From NCBI RefSeq assembly GCF_014191985.1, contig NZ_JACHXI010000006.1:124001-188000 (forward strand): a stretch of 64,000 bases of DNA, written 5' to 3'. Under the pieces are notes generated by a model. It saw nothing but the letters and a program-made list of their open reading frames with translations, did not search any database and was not told where the DNA came from. The translations under genes and the position numbers were made by a program. Source of the DNA: Azomonas macrocytogenes. Lineage in GTDB: Bacteria > Pseudomonadota > Gammaproteobacteria > Pseudomonadales > Pseudomonadaceae. This document shows positions 27,981 to 38,794 of the stretch, one piece after another (within the stretch, counting starts at the first letter, position 1; the number at the start of each line of letters is the position of its first letter).

Positions 27981-28526
27981 TCAGTCCTTGTCTACCCAGC
28001 CTTGCAGCGTTTTTTGCAGCACCGTGACACTATCGGCCAGCGTACCGCTGTTGTCATGGCGCAGCAGGTCGGTGTGGCTGTCAAGTCCGTCGGGACGACG
28101 GATCAGGCGTTGTTCGATCTCCGCCGTGCTTTCCCGTCCACGGGCCAGCAGGCGCTGGCGGATCACCTGCGGTTCGGCTACTACCAGCAAGGGCAGCAAA
28201 CGCGCACCGAAGCGCTGGCGGGCTGCCGGCAGGTGCAGGCGGCTGCCATTGACGATGACCAGTTCAGCCTGCGCCAACCAGTCTTCGGTTTCATGGCCGA
28301 TGCCATAACTGAGCCCATGGGCCTGCCAGTCCAGGCAGAACAGCCCGGCCTTGCGCCGCCAGTCGAACTCGGCTTCGCTGAGGGTTATACAGTTTTCGCT
28401 GGCCGTGCTGGCCCGGGTGATATAGCGGTGTGCCACTGGCCAGTCCGGCTGCAACTCGCGCAGGGCGGCCAGCAGGCTGTCCTTGCCGACGCCACTGGCG
28501 CCCATCAGATAGACCAGACGGCCCAT
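27981..28526 (-). CDS. phnN: Ribose 1,5-bisphosphate phosphokinase
   Basis: A 181-residue P-loop kinase that makes PRPP from ribose 1,5-bisphosphate, normally the last step of phosphonate C-P lyase catabolism. The Walker A motif LMGASGVGKDSLL is at residues 7-19, followed by RYITRAS near residue 38 and the pattern HGLSYGIGHETEDWL of guanylate-kinase-like folds. The ATG at 28526 has a GAGGAAGAG ribosome site. An upstream in-frame extension carries no family sequence. No other phn gene is in the window, so it may act in PRPP salvage or be separated from its operon. Confidence 0.86.
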   Translation of the reverse strand: MGRLVYLMGASGVGKDSLLAALRELQPDWPVAHRYITRASTASENCITLSEAEFDWRRKAGLFCLDWQAHGLSYGIGHETEDWLAQAELVIVNGSRLHLPAARQRFGARLLPLLVVAEPQVIRQRLLARGRESTAEIEQRLIRRPDGLDSHTDLLRHDNSGTLADSVTVLQKTLQGWVDKD

Positions 28527-28669
28527 GACAACTCTTCCTCGGTCGACGATATCGCCACCGATGCGGGGCGACGATCTGGAGAGAGTATGCCAGCCCGGTG
28601 CTCGCCAGGCGTCGTTTGCAGGTACAAGATCGAGGAATTCTTGCCGGATCGGCTCCTCTATTGGGCAGC

Positions 28670-30160
28670 TTACCGGGTTGGTCGGTATTGCAGGGCTTCG
28701 GCCAGGTGTCGACGTTCGATATTCGCAGCCTGTTCTAGATCTGCCAGGGTGCGCGAGACTTTGAGCAGCCGGTGGGCCGCACGCAGGGATAATCCGAGTC
28801 GCTCGCACGCTTGCTCCAGCCAGGGTTGATCGGTGGCGGAGAGCACACAATGCTGGCGCAAACCGCTCAGATCGAGAAAGGCATTGGCGCAGCCCTGACG
28901 CTGTTGCTGACGTTGGCGGGCCTGGGCAACGTGTGCCGCGACCCTGGCGCTGTTTTCACCTGCTGTAGGCGTTGCGCCGAGGGCGGTCGCCTCGCGGGCT
29001 ACGGTCAGATGCAGGTCGATGCGGTCGAGCAGCGGACCGGAGAGCTTGGCCCGGTAGCGCTGGATCTGCTCGGGCGTGCAGCGGCAACGGCCAGCGGGAT
29101 CGCCGAGGTAGCCGCAAGGGCAGGGATTCATGGCGGCAACCAGTTGGAAGCGTGCCGGAAAGCGTACCCGGTCACGAGCCCGAGCGATGACAATCTCGCC
29201 ACTTTCCAGCGGTTCACGCAGGACTTCCAGGACCTTGCGGTCGAATTCGGGCAATTCGTCAAGAAACAGTACGCCCTGGTGCGCCAGGGTGATTTCGCCG
29301 GGGCGCGGCTTGCTGCCACCGCCGACCAGCGCCGGGCCGGATGCGCTGTGATGCGGTTGGCGAAAAGGGCGTTGCGGCCAATGGTGCAAGGGCCCCTGGC
29401 TGGCAATGGAGTGGATCGAGGCCACTTCCAGGGCTTCCTGTTCGTCCAGCGGCGGCAACAGTCCCGGCAAGCGGCTGGCGAGCAGCGTCTTACCGGTGCC
29501 TGGGGGGCCGCTCAACAGCAGGTTGTGAGCCCCGGCTGCAGCGATCAGCAAAGCGCGTTTGGCGGCTGCCTGACCCTGGACATCGGCCAGGTCGGGGTAT
29601 GGCAGCGTCTGGCGCAGCAAGCCTTGTGCCTGATAGGGAAGGAGTGGCGTCTGGCCGCTGAAGTGCGCGGCGACTTCCAGCAAGTGATCGGCGGCGAAGA
29701 CCTCAAGACCGGATGCCAGGCTGGCCTCTTCGGCATTGGCGCGTGGCACCAGCAGGGAGCGGCCGGCTGCGCGAGCGGCGAGGGCGGCTGGCAGCACGCC
29801 TTGTACCGGTCGCAGGGCACCGGAGAGTGCCAGTTCTCCCAGGCATTCGAGTCGTTCGAGCGTCTGGGCCGGTATCTGGCCGCTGGCGGCGAGGATGCCG
29901 AGGGCGATAGCCAGGTCGAAACGGCCGCCCTCCTTGGGCAGATCCGCCGGGGCGAGGCTGAGGGTGATGCGGCGGGCAGGAAAATCGAAACCACAGGTCA
30001 GGATGGCGCTGCGCACGCGGTCCTTGCTTTCCTTGACGGCGGTTTCCGGCAGGCCGACCAGCGCCAGTGAAGGCAGGCCGTTGGCCAGATGCGCTTCGAC
30101 CGTTACGGCAGGTGCTTCGACACCGACCTGGGCACGGCTGTGGACCAGGGCCAGGGACAT
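28670..30160 (-). CDS. comM: YifB/ComM Mg-chelatase-like AAA+ ATPase
   Basis: A 496-residue AAA+ protein that, in naturally competent bacteria, acts as a hexameric helicase promoting branch migration during DNA integration. Domains: N-terminal Lon-like fold with GLPETAVKESKDRVRSA, the Walker A LLSGPPGTGKTLLASRLPG near residue 215, Walker B VLFLDELPEFDRKVLE, a Zn-like region MNPCPCGYLGDP with two cysteines followed by CRC, and a C-terminal Mg-chelatase domain. The length is normal. It sits in the conserved block with ubiK and glnK-amtB. Confidence 0.92.
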   Translation of the reverse strand: MSLALVHSRAQVGVEAPAVTVEAHLANGLPSLALVGLPETAVKESKDRVRSAILTCGFDFPARRITLSLAPADLPKEGGRFDLAIALGILAASGQIPAQTLERLECLGELALSGALRPVQGVLPAALAARAAGRSLLVPRANAEEASLASGLEVFAADHLLEVAAHFSGQTPLLPYQAQGLLRQTLPYPDLADVQGQAAAKRALLIAAAGAHNLLLSGPPGTGKTLLASRLPGLLPPLDEQEALEVASIHSIASQGPLHHWPQRPFRQPHHSASGPALVGGGSKPRPGEITLAHQGVLFLDELPEFDRKVLEVLREPLESGEIVIARARDRVRFPARFQLVAAMNPCPCGYLGDPAGRCRCTPEQIQRYRAKLSGPLLDRIDLHLTVAREATALGATPTAGENSARVAAHVAQARQRQQQRQGCANAFLDLSGLRQHCVLSATDQPWLEQACERLGLSLRAAHRLLKVSRTLADLEQAANIERRHLAEALQYRPTR

Positions 30161-30193
30161 TCGATCACTCCTTGATCGGGTCGCCGTTGCCGC

Positions 30194-30457
30194 TTATTCG
30201 GCAGCGGGCGGGGCGGTTTGCTTTTCCAGTTCGGCCACTTTGGCTTCCAGTGCTTCCAGGCGAGCGCGGGTATGGGCCAGGACGGCCATCTGGCTGTCGA
30301 ATTCCTCGCGGCTCACGACATCGAGCCGACTCAACGCACCTTGGACCAGGGCCTTGAACTGAGCTTCGAATTCCCCGCGCGACAGAGGGTTTTCGCCATT
30401 GAACAGGCGCGAGGCCTGGGAGCTGATGGCATCGATGAAGGCTTTGGGCGGCAGCAT
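30194..30457 (-). CDS. ubiK: Ubiquinone biosynthesis accessory factor UbiK
   Basis: An 87-residue protein of the BMFP/YqiC family that helps aerobic ubiquinone synthesis together with UbiJ. The N-terminal part (PPKAFIDAISSQASRLF) is amphipathic, and the C-terminal half is a coiled coil (RARLEALEAKVAELEKQ). The ATG at 30457 has an AGGAAC ribosome site; the longer upstream frame is not supported. It lies 33 bases before comM on the same strand and is divergent from glnK. Confidence 0.85.
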   Translation of the reverse strand: MLPPKAFIDAISSQASRLFNGENPLSRGEFEAQFKALVQGALSRLDVVSREEFDSQMAVLAHTRARLEALEAKVAELEKQTAPPAAE

Positions 30458-31186
<729 letters not shown>

Positions 31187-31221
31187 CGGGTGATCCGTTT
31201 TACCCCAGGAGAGAAACAACT

Positions 31222-32520
31222 ATGAGACTGCGGAAGATCGCAGGACAGGGAGCTCTTTTATCTTTATTGCTGCCAGGTCTGGCGATGGCCCAGGAAGCCG
31301 CGCCGGATTCGGGAGATACGGCCTGGATGCTTACCGCTACCGCGCTGGTGCTGTTCATGACGATTCCGGGCCTGGCGCTGTTCTATGGCGGCATGGTCCG
31401 TTCAAAGAATATCCTTTCGGTCATGATGCAATGCTTCCTCAGCACCGGCCTGATCAGCATCCTCTGGATGGTCTATGGCTACAGTCTGGCGTTCGATACC
31501 GAAGGTAGCCTGCATACCTTTGTCGGTGGCCTGGGCAGGGTTTTCCTCAGCGGCCTCGATACCGAAAGCTTGACCGGGACCATACCGGAAAGCGTCTTCA
31601 TCACCTTCCAGATGACCTTCGCCATCATCACTCCGGCGCTGATCGTCGGTGCCTTTGCCGAGCGCATGAAGTTTTCCGCGACGCTGTTGTTCATGGGGAT
31701 CTGGTTCACCCTGGTCTATGCGCCCATCGCGCATATGGTCTGGGGTGGCGATGGCACGCTGATGTGGGATTGGGGCGTGCTTGATTTCGCCGGCGGCACC
31801 GTGGTGCATATCAATGCCGGGATCGCTGGCCTGGTGACCTGCCTGGTACTGGGGCCGCGCAAAGGCTATGGGGAGGTCGCCATGACGCCGCATAACCTGG
31901 GCTATACCCTGATCGGCGCGGCCATGCTCTGGGTCGGCTGGTTCGGCTTCAACGCCGGCTCCGCCGCGGCGGCCAACGGCACTGCCGGCATGGCCATGCT
32001 GGTCACGCAAATCGCCACTGCCGCCGCAGCGCTGGGCTGGATGGCGGTCGAGTGGAAAATCCATGGCAAGGCGAGTGCCCTGGGCATCGCGTCCGGCGTG
32101 GTGGCCGGTCTGGTCGCCATTACCCCGGCTGCCGGTACTGTCGGCCCGGTGGGAGCCTTGGTCATCGGTCTGGCTTCCGGGGTGACCTGCTTTTTCTGCG
32201 CCACCAGCCTGAAGCGCCGCCTTGGCTATGATGATTCCCTGGATGCCTTTGGCGTGCATGGTGTCGGCGGTATCGTGGGAGCGATCCTGACCGGCCTGTT
32301 CGCGGCGCCGTCCATGGGGGGCTTCGGTGAGGTGGAGAATATCGGCCTGCAGCTCTGGATCCAGTTCAAGGGGGTGCTCTTTACCGTGGTCTATACCGCC
32401 GTCGTTACTTTCGTGATCCTCAAGGTGATCGATCTTGTCGTCGGTTTGCGCGTCACTGAAGATCAGGAAGAAGAAGGCCTGGATATTTCGCAGCATAACG
32501 AACGTGGTTACAGTCTTTGA
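31222..32520 (+). CDS. amtB: Ammonium transporter
   Basis: A 432-residue inner-membrane ammonium channel with a cleavable signal peptide (LLLPGLAMAQ-EA) and eleven hydrophobic segments. Conserved stretches include FYGGMVRSKNILSVMMQCF near residue 54, AGGTVVHINAGIAGLV near residue 193 (pore His) and LDAFGVHGVGGIVGAILTG near residue 340 (second pore His). It is co-transcribed with glnK, whose product plugs it. A strong terminator follows. Confidence 0.95.
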   Translation: MRLRKIAGQGALLSLLLPGLAMAQEAAPDSGDTAWMLTATALVLFMTIPGLALFYGGMVRSKNILSVMMQCFLSTGLISILWMVYGYSLAFDTEGSLHTFVGGLGRVFLSGLDTESLTGTIPESVFITFQMTFAIITPALIVGAFAERMKFSATLLFMGIWFTLVYAPIAHMVWGGDGTLMWDWGVLDFAGGTVVHINAGIAGLVTCLVLGPRKGYGEVAMTPHNLGYTLIGAAMLWVGWFGFNAGSAAAANGTAGMAMLVTQIATAAAALGWMAVEWKIHGKASALGIASGVVAGLVAITPAAGTVGPVGALVIGLASGVTCFFCATSLKRRLGYDDSLDAFGVHGVGGIVGAILTGLFAAPSMGGFGEVENIGLQLWIQFKGVLFTVVYTAVVTFVILKVIDLVVGLRVTEDQEEEGLDISQHNERGYSL

Positions 32521-32585
32521 CAGCCGCATCTTTGGACAAGACCTGCCAGGAAGCTTCCAGCCGGTAGTGTCGATTCCATAATACG

Positions 32586-32614
32586 AAGGGCGCCTTTTGG
32601 CGCCCTTTGTTTTT
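32586..32614 (+). terminator. Intrinsic terminator of glnK-amtB
   Basis: AAAGGGCGCC-type stem (AAGGGCGCC / GGCGCCCTT) with a TTTT loop, followed by TGTTTTT, 66 bases after the amtB stop. Confidence 0.85.
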
Positions 32615-32754
32615 CCGGCATGCGCGCTAAAATGCGCCGACACGACGACTGGGCCAGGACAAGTCGCCGGCAGGTGCCAAGCCAGGTGCTCGCGAAAAAT
32701 ATCCACACGTCCGATTCCCGTATTCACTACTGCCTGGCCGCAGGAGATAGCGTC

Positions 32755-33177
32755 ATGTGGCAACAACGCTCAATCATTTTGCAAGAACGCCCGCGTGGCT
32801 TTCATCTAATCACCGATGAGCTGCTCGATGCTTTGCCGGAACTGTCGCTTTGCAAGGTGGGTCTGTTGAACCTGCTGCTGCAGCATACCTCGGCATCGCT
32901 GACGCTCAACGAGAATGCCGATCCGGCGGTCCGGCGCGATTTCAGGCGCTTCTTCAACCGCCTGGTGCCGCAGGACCAGGCCGGTTACGAGCATGACTAT
33001 GAAGGGCCGGACGACTTACCTGCGCACTTCAAGGCCAGCCTGCTGGGGTGCCAACTGACCCTGCCGGTACAGGATGGCGCCCTTGCCCTCGGTATCTGGC
33101 AGGGTATCTATCTCGGCGAGCACCGGGATCAGGGCGGCCCGAGACGGTTGATCGCCACGCTGCAAGGCGAACAGTAA
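32755..33177 (+). CDS. yjbQ: YjbQ (UPF0047) family protein
   Basis: A 140-residue protein of the YjbQ family, which forms trimers and has been reported to have weak thiamine-phosphate-synthase-like activity; the true role is unclear. Family motifs: [23 protein letters not shown] near residues 40-62, the [19 protein letters not shown] stretch (candidate metal-binding His residues), and [19 protein letters not shown] near the end. The ATG has a CAGGAG site. It lies between amtB and sutA as in P. aeruginosa. Confidence 0.88.
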   Translation: MWQQRSIILQERPRGFHLITDELLDALPELSLCKVGLLNLLLQHTSASLTLNENADPAVRRDFRRFFNRLVPQDQAGYEHDYEGPDDLPAHFKASLLGCQLTLPVQDGALALGIWQGIYLGEHRDQGGPRRLIATLQGEQ

Positions 33178-33247
33178 AGCTATTTTTGGCACTGCCGATG
33201 GCGGTGCTGCGATGACCAACCTGCGTTCAATGCCATTGGGGTGGAAC

Positions 33248-33568
33248 ATGAGCGACGAAGAACTGGAACAAGACGATCTGGAAATACACGATGAGGAGAC
33301 TGGCGAAGAGCTGTCTGCGGTAGAAGGAGACGATGCCGGCGAGGAAGAGCAGGCTTCCGAAGCCTCCGAGCGTCCAGCCAAGAAAGCCAAGCTCAGCGAG
33401 CCTGAAGAACTGCCGAGCGTGGAAGCCAAGCAGCGCGAGCGCGATGAGCTGGCTCGTGCCATGGAGGCATTCCTGGCTCAAGGCGGCAGGGTGCAGGAAA
33501 TCGAACCCAATGTGGTTTCCGATCCACCGAAGAAGCCGGACAGCAAGTACGGTAGCCGTCCGATCTGA
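33248..33568 (+). CDS. sutA: RNA-polymerase-binding slow-growth modulator SutA
   Basis: A 106-residue, very acidic, mostly disordered protein. SutA was described in P. aeruginosa as an RNA polymerase partner that raises expression of ribosomal and maintenance genes in slow growth. The first 60 residues are rich in Glu, Asp and Ala; the conserved part is ELPSVEAKQRERDELARAM, then QEIEPNVVSDPPKKPDSKYGSRPI at the end. I chose the ATG at 33248, which gives the MSDEELEQD start. An ATG 36 bases earlier is in frame but gives a basic extension. Its location next to yjbQ-amtB-glnK matches P. aeruginosa. Confidence 0.88.
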   Translation: MSDEELEQDDLEIHDEETGEELSAVEGDDAGEEEQASEASERPAKKAKLSEPEELPSVEAKQRERDELARAMEAFLAQGGRVQEIEPNVVSDPPKKPDSKYGSRPI

Positions 33569-33634
33569 ACGGGCGTTTCAGCAGCCGTGGCGGCTGGGCG
33601 AAAGTCGATCATCGTCCAGCCGCCAGCCTTTAAA

Positions 33635-34333
33635 TCAGTCCGCCCAGCTTTCGATCAGCCCCGGTATTTCTGTCAGGCTGCGTATCTCCGCGTCCGGCCG
33701 ATTGTCGCCTTGCCAGGATAGGGCTCCGGGATTGAACCAGACGGCGCGAACGCCGGCGCTCTGCGCTCCGCCGATATCGTCAATCGGATTATCGCCAATA
33801 TGCACGGCCTGCCTGGCCGAGAAACCGCTCCGGCGTAGTGCTTCCTGGAACGGATGTGGATCGGGCTTGCCGATACCCAGCTCTTCGGCGCAAAGGATGA
33901 AGTGAAAATAGTCGGCCAGGCCCAGGCGCCGTACGTCGGCGTTGCCGTTGGTCAGCACCGCGAGGGTATAACGATTGGCCAAGGTTTCCAGGGTCGGTTG
34001 AACCTCGGGAAACACCTCGATCAGATGGCGGGCGGCCAGGAAGACCTGGAAAGCCTGCTCCGACAGCTCGGTCGCCTCGGCAATGGGATAGCCAGCTGCT
34101 TCCAGCGCATGGCAGAGAATACGCCGGCGCAATTCGCTGACCCGATGCTTGAGTCGCGGATCGTGCTCCACCAGTTGCCGCCGGATCGTGGCCAACGCTT
34201 CGCTGGAAAACTCGCCCAGGCGGGGCGTGTTCGCAGCCAGCCAATTGCGCAGCTCCGTTTCCGCTTTGGCGATCACCGGGGCGGTGTTCCAGAAGGTGTC
34301 GTCGAGGTCGAATGTGATCAATCGAATGCTCAT
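33635..34333 (-). CDS. HAD-family hydrolase (YigB-like)
   Basis: A 232-residue HAD phosphatase. The nucleophile motif is [12 protein letters not shown] at residues 6-17, motif II is VLTNGNAD, and motif IV is [17 protein letters not shown]. The cap (residues about 20-95) is helical. E. coli YigB dephosphorylates FMN, and this member may do so. Its start overlaps the xerC stop (ATGA), so it is the last gene of the lptM-lysA-dapF-DUF484-xerC unit. Confidence 0.88.
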   Translation of the reverse strand: MSIRLITFDLDDTFWNTAPVIAKAETELRNWLAANTPRLGEFSSEALATIRRQLVEHDPRLKHRVSELRRRILCHALEAAGYPIAEATELSEQAFQVFLAARHLIEVFPEVQPTLETLANRYTLAVLTNGNADVRRLGLADYFHFILCAEELGIGKPDPHPFQEALRRSGFSARQAVHIGDNPIDDIGGAQSAGVRAVWFNPGALSWQGDNRPDAEIRSLTEIPGLIESWAD

Positions 34334-35226
34334 TCGTTCTCTCGCTTGCGTTTCGCGCGCGGATGCGCCTGGTCGTAGATCTTGGCCAGATGCTGAAAAT
34401 CCAGATGGGTGTAAATCTGCGTCGTGCCGATATCGGCATGGCCGAGCAGTTCCTGCACGGCGCGCAGGTCTTGGGAGGACTCCAGCAGATGGCTGGCGAA
34501 GCTGTGGCGCAGCATGTGCGGGTGCAGGTGCTGGCCCAGCTCCGTGACGCCGGCCTGGCGTACCCGCAACTGAATCGCCCGTGGGGTCAGACGCTTGCCC
34601 TGACGGCTGATGAAGATCGCGCTGTCGGCAGGATTGGCCTGCCGGCGTAGCGGTAACCAGAGCGTCAGCGCGTCCTTGGCCTTGCGTCCGACCGGTAGCA
34701 CGCGCGCTTTGCCGCCTTTGCCCTGGACCTGGACGAGCCCTTCGGCAAGATCGAGCTGCTGCAGATCCAGTCCGACCAGCTCGGACAGGCGCAGCCCCGA
34801 GGAGTAGAACAGCTCCAGCATGGCCTGGTCGCGGCGGGCGATGAAGTCATCTTCCACGGCGCCGTCGAGTAATTGCATGGCGCGGTCGGTGTCCAGCAAG
34901 CGCGGCAGTCGCCGTTCGCCCTTGGGTGGAGAAAGGCCGGCAGCCGGGTCGTGCTGGCAATGGCCTTCGCGGATCAGGTAATCGTAGAAGCCACGCACAG
35001 CGGAAAGCAGTCGCGCCAGGCTGCGGCTGGACAGCCCTTTGGCATGCAATCTGGCGATCAGTTGGCGCAGCTGCGCCTGGTTCAGGCTTGCCCAGCCTTC
35101 CAGTTGCAGCGTACGGCAATGGGCAAACAATTTGCCAAGGTCGCGCCGGTAGCCATCCAGGGTATGTGCCGATACCTGGCGCTCGTAGCGCAGGTGGTCG
35201 AGATAGGCATCCAGGGCGGCTTGCAT
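34330..35226 (-). CDS. xerC: Tyrosine recombinase XerC
   Basis: A 298-residue site-specific recombinase that, with XerD, resolves chromosome dimers at dif. The N-terminal SAM-like domain contains [23 protein letters not shown]. The catalytic domain has the first Arg in [14 protein letters not shown], the HxxR box in [14 protein letters not shown], and the nucleophile Tyr in [16 protein letters not shown]. The synteny dapF-DUF484-xerC-HAD is the classical enterobacterial and pseudomonad order, which separates it from phage or integron integrases. Confidence 0.94.
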   Translation of the reverse strand: MQAALDAYLDHLRYERQVSAHTLDGYRRDLGKLFAHCRTLQLEGWASLNQAQLRQLIARLHAKGLSSRSLARLLSAVRGFYDYLIREGHCQHDPAAGLSPPKGERRLPRLLDTDRAMQLLDGAVEDDFIARRDQAMLELFYSSGLRLSELVGLDLQQLDLAEGLVQVQGKGGKARVLPVGRKAKDALTLWLPLRRQANPADSAIFISRQGKRLTPRAIQLRVRQAGVTELGQHLHPHMLRHSFASHLLESSQDLRAVQELLGHADIGTTQIYTHLDFQHLAKIYDQAHPRAKRKRENE

Positions 35227-35258
35227 GGGGCTTCCTCGGTTTTTCCAGGCGTAACGGC

Positions 35259-35990
35259 CTATTTGATCGGGCGCAGCGACTGGCCGGCATGGGCCAAGAC
35301 TCGCGCCAGCGCTTCGGCGATATAACCGATGAACAGGGTTCCCAGCGAACTCTTGTAGTGCTGTGGATCAGGACTGCCGATGGCCAGGATGCCGTGCGTG
35401 CCGATTGTCGAGACGGCTGCCGAGCCGATCTGCCGGGCGTCTTCGCCGAACAGGAAGTCCAGTTCATACGGGCGCAGCATGCCGCAAATGCTCTTGCTCT
35501 CGACCAGCAGATCCCCGATCGCTTTTTGCGCTTCGGCCAGGGGGGTACTGCGGCCTACCGGCAATGGCGTCTCGTTGAACAGAATCAGGCTGACGTAAGG
35601 CACCTGGAACTGATAACGCAGGCTGTCATCGAGCGCTCCGACGATTTCCTCCAGGTTACCTGCATCGAGCAGATCCAGGACCAGGCGGCGGGTCTTGTCG
35701 AACAGGCGGTCATTTTCCCGCGCCACTTCCATGATTTGCGCCAGGCGCTGGGCCAACTCGTCGTTGCGCTTGCGCAGGATGTCGAGCTGCCGCTCCACCA
35801 GCGAGATGGCGCCAGCCGGCTTGTGCGGCACCTGGATTCGCGCCAGCAGTTCGTCGCGGTCGATGAAGAACGTCGGGTTCTCCTTGAGATAGGCCGCCAC
35901 ACGTTCGGCATCCAGAGTCTGCTCCGTACCGGAGCAAACCTTTCCCGACCGCTTTCTGGGCGAGGGTGGATTGCTCTTTTCTTTGCTCAT
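35259..35990 (-). CDS. DUF484 (GAF-like) family protein
   Basis: A 243-residue cytoplasmic protein of the DUF484/YigA family, a GAF-related fold of unknown role that is always beside xerC. It starts with basic, disordered text, then [26 protein letters not shown], a coiled coil ([19 protein letters not shown]), and the GAF-like part with [25 protein letters not shown]. The ATG at 35990 overlaps the dapF stop (ATGA). The longer open frame upstream lies inside dapF and is not coding. Confidence 0.88.
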   Translation of the reverse strand: MSKEKSNPPSPRKRSGKVCSGTEQTLDAERVAAYLKENPTFFIDRDELLARIQVPHKPAGAISLVERQLDILRKRNDELAQRLAQIMEVARENDRLFDKTRRLVLDLLDAGNLEEIVGALDDSLRYQFQVPYVSLILFNETPLPVGRSTPLAEAQKAIGDLLVESKSICGMLRPYELDFLFGEDARQIGSAAVSTIGTHGILAIGSPDPQHYKSSLGTLFIGYIAEALARVLAHAGQSLRPIK

Positions 35991-36817
35991 AGGCGTACCT
36001 GTCCTTCGAAAACGCGTACGGCGGGGCCGGTCATCATGACTGATTGCGCCGCGCCTGCCCATTCGATGGAAAGAGTGCCTCCGGGCAGTTCGATCCGTAC
36101 CGGTGAATCCATCCAGCCCTGGCGAATCGCTGCAACCGCTGCCGCACAGGCACCCGTACCGCAGGCCTGGGTCTCGCCGGCGCCGCGCTCCCAGACCCGT
36201 AGACGTGCGTATTGACGGTCGATCACTTGCAGAAAACCGACGTTGACCCGCTGTGGAAAGCGTGGATGGTGCTCGATCTTCGGTCCCCATTCGGTGACCG
36301 GCGCCAGGCTCAGATCCGCGACCCGCAGCACAGCGTGTGGATTGCCCATGGAAAGGGCCGCCAACTCGACAGTCTGGCCCTCCACTTCGAGCGGATAGCT
36401 CAGCGCCTGCGTGTCGGCGAGGAACGGAATGTTGTCCGGTTCGAGCCGTGGTGGCCCCATCGCCACCCGTACCTGGCCATCCTGGCGGATATCCAGTTCG
36501 ATGATGCCGCCCTTGGTCTCGACCCGGATCTGGCGTTTGGTGGTCAGGCGCTTGTCCAGCACGAAACGGGCGAAGCAGCGCGCGCCGTTACCGCATTGTT
36601 CTACTTCCGAACCGTCGGAGTTGAAGATCCGGTAGCGGAAGTCCACGTCAGGCATCTGCGGTGGTTCGACGAGTAGCAACTGGTCGAAGCCGATACCGGT
36701 GTGCCGGTCGCCCCACTGCCTGGCATGCTTGGGCTGGATATGCGCATGCTGGCTGACCAGATCGATGACCATGAAGTCATTGCCCAGCCCGTGCATTTTG
36801 GTGAAACGCAGCAGCAT
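35987..36817 (-). CDS. dapF: Diaminopimelate epimerase
   Basis: A 276-residue cytoplasmic enzyme that converts LL- to meso-diaminopimelate for lysine and peptidoglycan. The two catalytic cysteines are in [20 protein letters not shown] (near residue 78) and [16 protein letters not shown] (near residue 220). The start [19 protein letters not shown] is characteristic. It lies 3 bases after lysA and overlaps the DUF484 gene. Both active-site motifs are intact. Confidence 0.96.
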   Translation of the reverse strand: MLLRFTKMHGLGNDFMVIDLVSQHAHIQPKHARQWGDRHTGIGFDQLLLVEPPQMPDVDFRYRIFNSDGSEVEQCGNGARCFARFVLDKRLTTKRQIRVETKGGIIELDIRQDGQVRVAMGPPRLEPDNIPFLADTQALSYPLEVEGQTVELAALSMGNPHAVLRVADLSLAPVTEWGPKIEHHPRFPQRVNVGFLQVIDRQYARLRVWERGAGETQACGTGACAAAVAAIRQGWMDSPVRIELPGGTLSIEWAGAAQSVMMTGPAVRVFEGQVRL

Positions 36818-36820
36818 GGC

Positions 36821-38068
36821 TTACTCCGGCAGCAGGCTTTCGCCAGCGTACAACTCCGCGAGGGTTTCGCGGCGGCGCACTTCGAAAGCCTGTGCCCCAT
36901 CTACCAGCACTTCGGCAGCGCGACCACGGGTGTTGTAATTGGAACTCATGACGAAGCCATAGGCACCTGCCGAGCACACTGCCAGCAAATCGCCTTCGGC
37001 CAGCGCCAACTCGCGGTCCTTGGCGAGAAAATCGCCGGTTTCGCAGATGGGTCCGACAACATCGTAGTGCTGCGCCGCTTGCTGGCGCGGTTGCACGGGT
37101 ACCAGCCCCATCCAGGCTTGATACAGCGAAGGGCGAGCCATGTCGTTCATTGCGGCGTCGACGATGGCGAAGTTTTTGTGAGCAGTGTGCTTGAGGTACT
37201 CCACCCGGGTCAGCAGCACGCCGGCGTTGGCCACGATGGAACGGCCCGGTTCGAACACCAGGGCCAGCGGGCGATCCCCGAGGCGCTGGCGCACGGCCCG
37301 GATATAGTCGCCGGGCGAGGGTGGTTGTTCGTCCCGGTAGCGCACGCCGAGACCGCCGCCCAGGTCCAGGTGGCGGATATGGATGCCCTGTGCAGCGAGA
37401 CGGTCGACCAGCGCCAGCAGACGGTCGAGCGCATCGAGAAACGGTGCCAGGTTGGTCAGTTGCGAGCCGATATGGCAATCGACCCCGATCACTTGCAGGT
37501 TCGGCAGCTCGGCGGCGCGCCGGTAGGCCGCTTCGGCCTGGTCGATGGCGATACCGAATTTGTTTTCCTTGAGGCCCGTGGAAATGTACGGATGAGTCAA
37601 GGCGTCCACGTCGGGATTGACCCGCAGCGAAACCGGTGCGATCAGGCCCAGCCTGGCAGCCACCTGCTGCAGGCGCTCCAGTTCGTCGGTGGATTCGACG
37701 TTGAAGCAATGCACGCCGACCTCCAGGGCGCGGCGCATATCGTCACGGCTCTTGCCTACGCCGGAAAAGACTATCTTGTCCGGCTCGCCACCGGCGGCCA
37801 GTACCCGCTCCAGTTCACCACGCGAGACGATATCGAAACCCGCACCCAGACGCGCCAGCACATTCAGCACGCCAAGATTGGAGTTGGCCTTGACCGCGAA
37901 GCAGACCAGGTGCGGCATACCGGCCAGCGCAGCAGCGTAGGCCTGATACTGTGCCTGGATCTGCGCACGGGAATAGACGTAGGTGGGCGTGCCGAAACGT
38001 TCGGCGATGGCAGACAATGCCACATCTTCCGCGAACAGTTGGCCATCGCGGTAGCAGAAGGCTTCCAT
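36821..38068 (-). CDS. lysA: Diaminopimelate decarboxylase
   Basis: A 415-residue PLP enzyme that makes lysine from meso-diaminopimelate. The PLP lysine is in CFAVKANSNLGVL near residue 60. Other family blocks are DCHIGSQLTNLAPF, DLGGGLGVRY, FEPGRSIVANAG and GPICETGDFLA (the cysteine contributes to the active site across the dimer). It follows lptM by 11 bases and precedes dapF by 3, giving a lysine unit with both final genes. Confidence 0.96.
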   Translation of the reverse strand: MEAFCYRDGQLFAEDVALSAIAERFGTPTYVYSRAQIQAQYQAYAAALAGMPHLVCFAVKANSNLGVLNVLARLGAGFDIVSRGELERVLAAGGEPDKIVFSGVGKSRDDMRRALEVGVHCFNVESTDELERLQQVAARLGLIAPVSLRVNPDVDALTHPYISTGLKENKFGIAIDQAEAAYRRAAELPNLQVIGVDCHIGSQLTNLAPFLDALDRLLALVDRLAAQGIHIRHLDLGGGLGVRYRDEQPPSPGDYIRAVRQRLGDRPLALVFEPGRSIVANAGVLLTRVEYLKHTAHKNFAIVDAAMNDMARPSLYQAWMGLVPVQPRQQAAQHYDVVGPICETGDFLAKDRELALAEGDLLAVCSAGAYGFVMSSNYNTRGRAAEVLVDGAQAFEVRRRETLAELYAGESLLPE

Positions 38069-38079
38069 GAATTGTTTAC

Positions 38080-38217
38080 CTAGAATTCGAAGCGGTCTTT
38101 GTGGCGCTCTTTGGCGGTTTCACTTCCCGGCAGGTACAGTGGGCCTTTCTGGCCGCAGCCAACCATGCTGCCAGCCGTTATCACCAGGGCGAGTAAGAGA
38201 AGCAATGGACGCTTCAT
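38080..38217 (-). CDS. lptM: Small lipoprotein LptM (YifL/LppL)
   Basis: A 45-residue lipoprotein. The signal peptide [21 protein letters not shown] ends with the lipidated Cys at residue 21, followed by [10 protein letters not shown], the hallmark of LptM/YifL. In E. coli LptM helps the LPS translocon LptDE assemble. It begins the operon with lysA and dapF as in P. aeruginosa (lppL). Short length is normal. Confidence 0.9.
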   Translation of the reverse strand: MKRPLLLLLALVITAGSMVGCGQKGPLYLPGSETAKERHKDRFEF

Positions 38218-38370
38218 GGCTCGAAAATCCTTGAAAAATCGAATGATCGGAGTATACCGGGCACCCGGCAGATTGCCTACGAGCCCCTGTGCTGGTCGCG
38301 ACCGGTTGTCCTGTGTCCGCGCCGTTGCCTGGCGCGCATCCCGCCCATCCAACTGTGTAGGAATGTTTCC

Positions 38371-38703
38371 ATGAGCATGAGCGAAGCCCGCTTTCACGAT
38401 CTTGTCGATGCTGCCCAGCAGGCGCTCGAAGATATCTTCGACGACAGTTCTCTGGATGTCGATCTGGAAAACAGCGCAGGTGTACTGACGGTGCGCTTCG
38501 ACAATGGCAGTCAACTGATCCTCAGTCGCCAGCCGGCGCTGCGCCAGTTGTGGGTTGCCGCGCGTTGCGGCGGTTTTCACTTCGATTACGACGAAGCCAT
38601 CGAGCGCTGGATCTGCGACAGCGACGACGAAGCCCTGGGTGAATTACTGGCCCGGGCGACGCTGGAGCAGAGCGGTGAAGAACTGGATTTCGATCCACTC
38701 TGA
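38371..38703 (+). CDS. cyaY: Frataxin-like iron donor CyaY
   Basis: A 110-residue bacterial frataxin that binds iron and modulates Fe-S cluster assembly by IscS. The N-terminal helix is rich in acidic residues ([20 protein letters not shown]), and the beta-sheet part contains [26 protein letters not shown] and a final acidic tail. It starts at an ATG following TAGGAATG. It is divergent from lptM-lysA, as in related genomes. Confidence 0.92.
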   Translation: MSMSEARFHDLVDAAQQALEDIFDDSSLDVDLENSAGVLTVRFDNGSQLILSRQPALRQLWVAARCGGFHFDYDEAIERWICDSDDEALGELLARATLEQSGEELDFDPL

Positions 38704-38794
38704 GTAGACGGGAGCACGGCTTGCCGGTTCCGGATCGATCAAGTAGTGGCAGTGAACCACCGAGCGCCCGCGCTCGAGAGTGGCCGCTGCCAGG

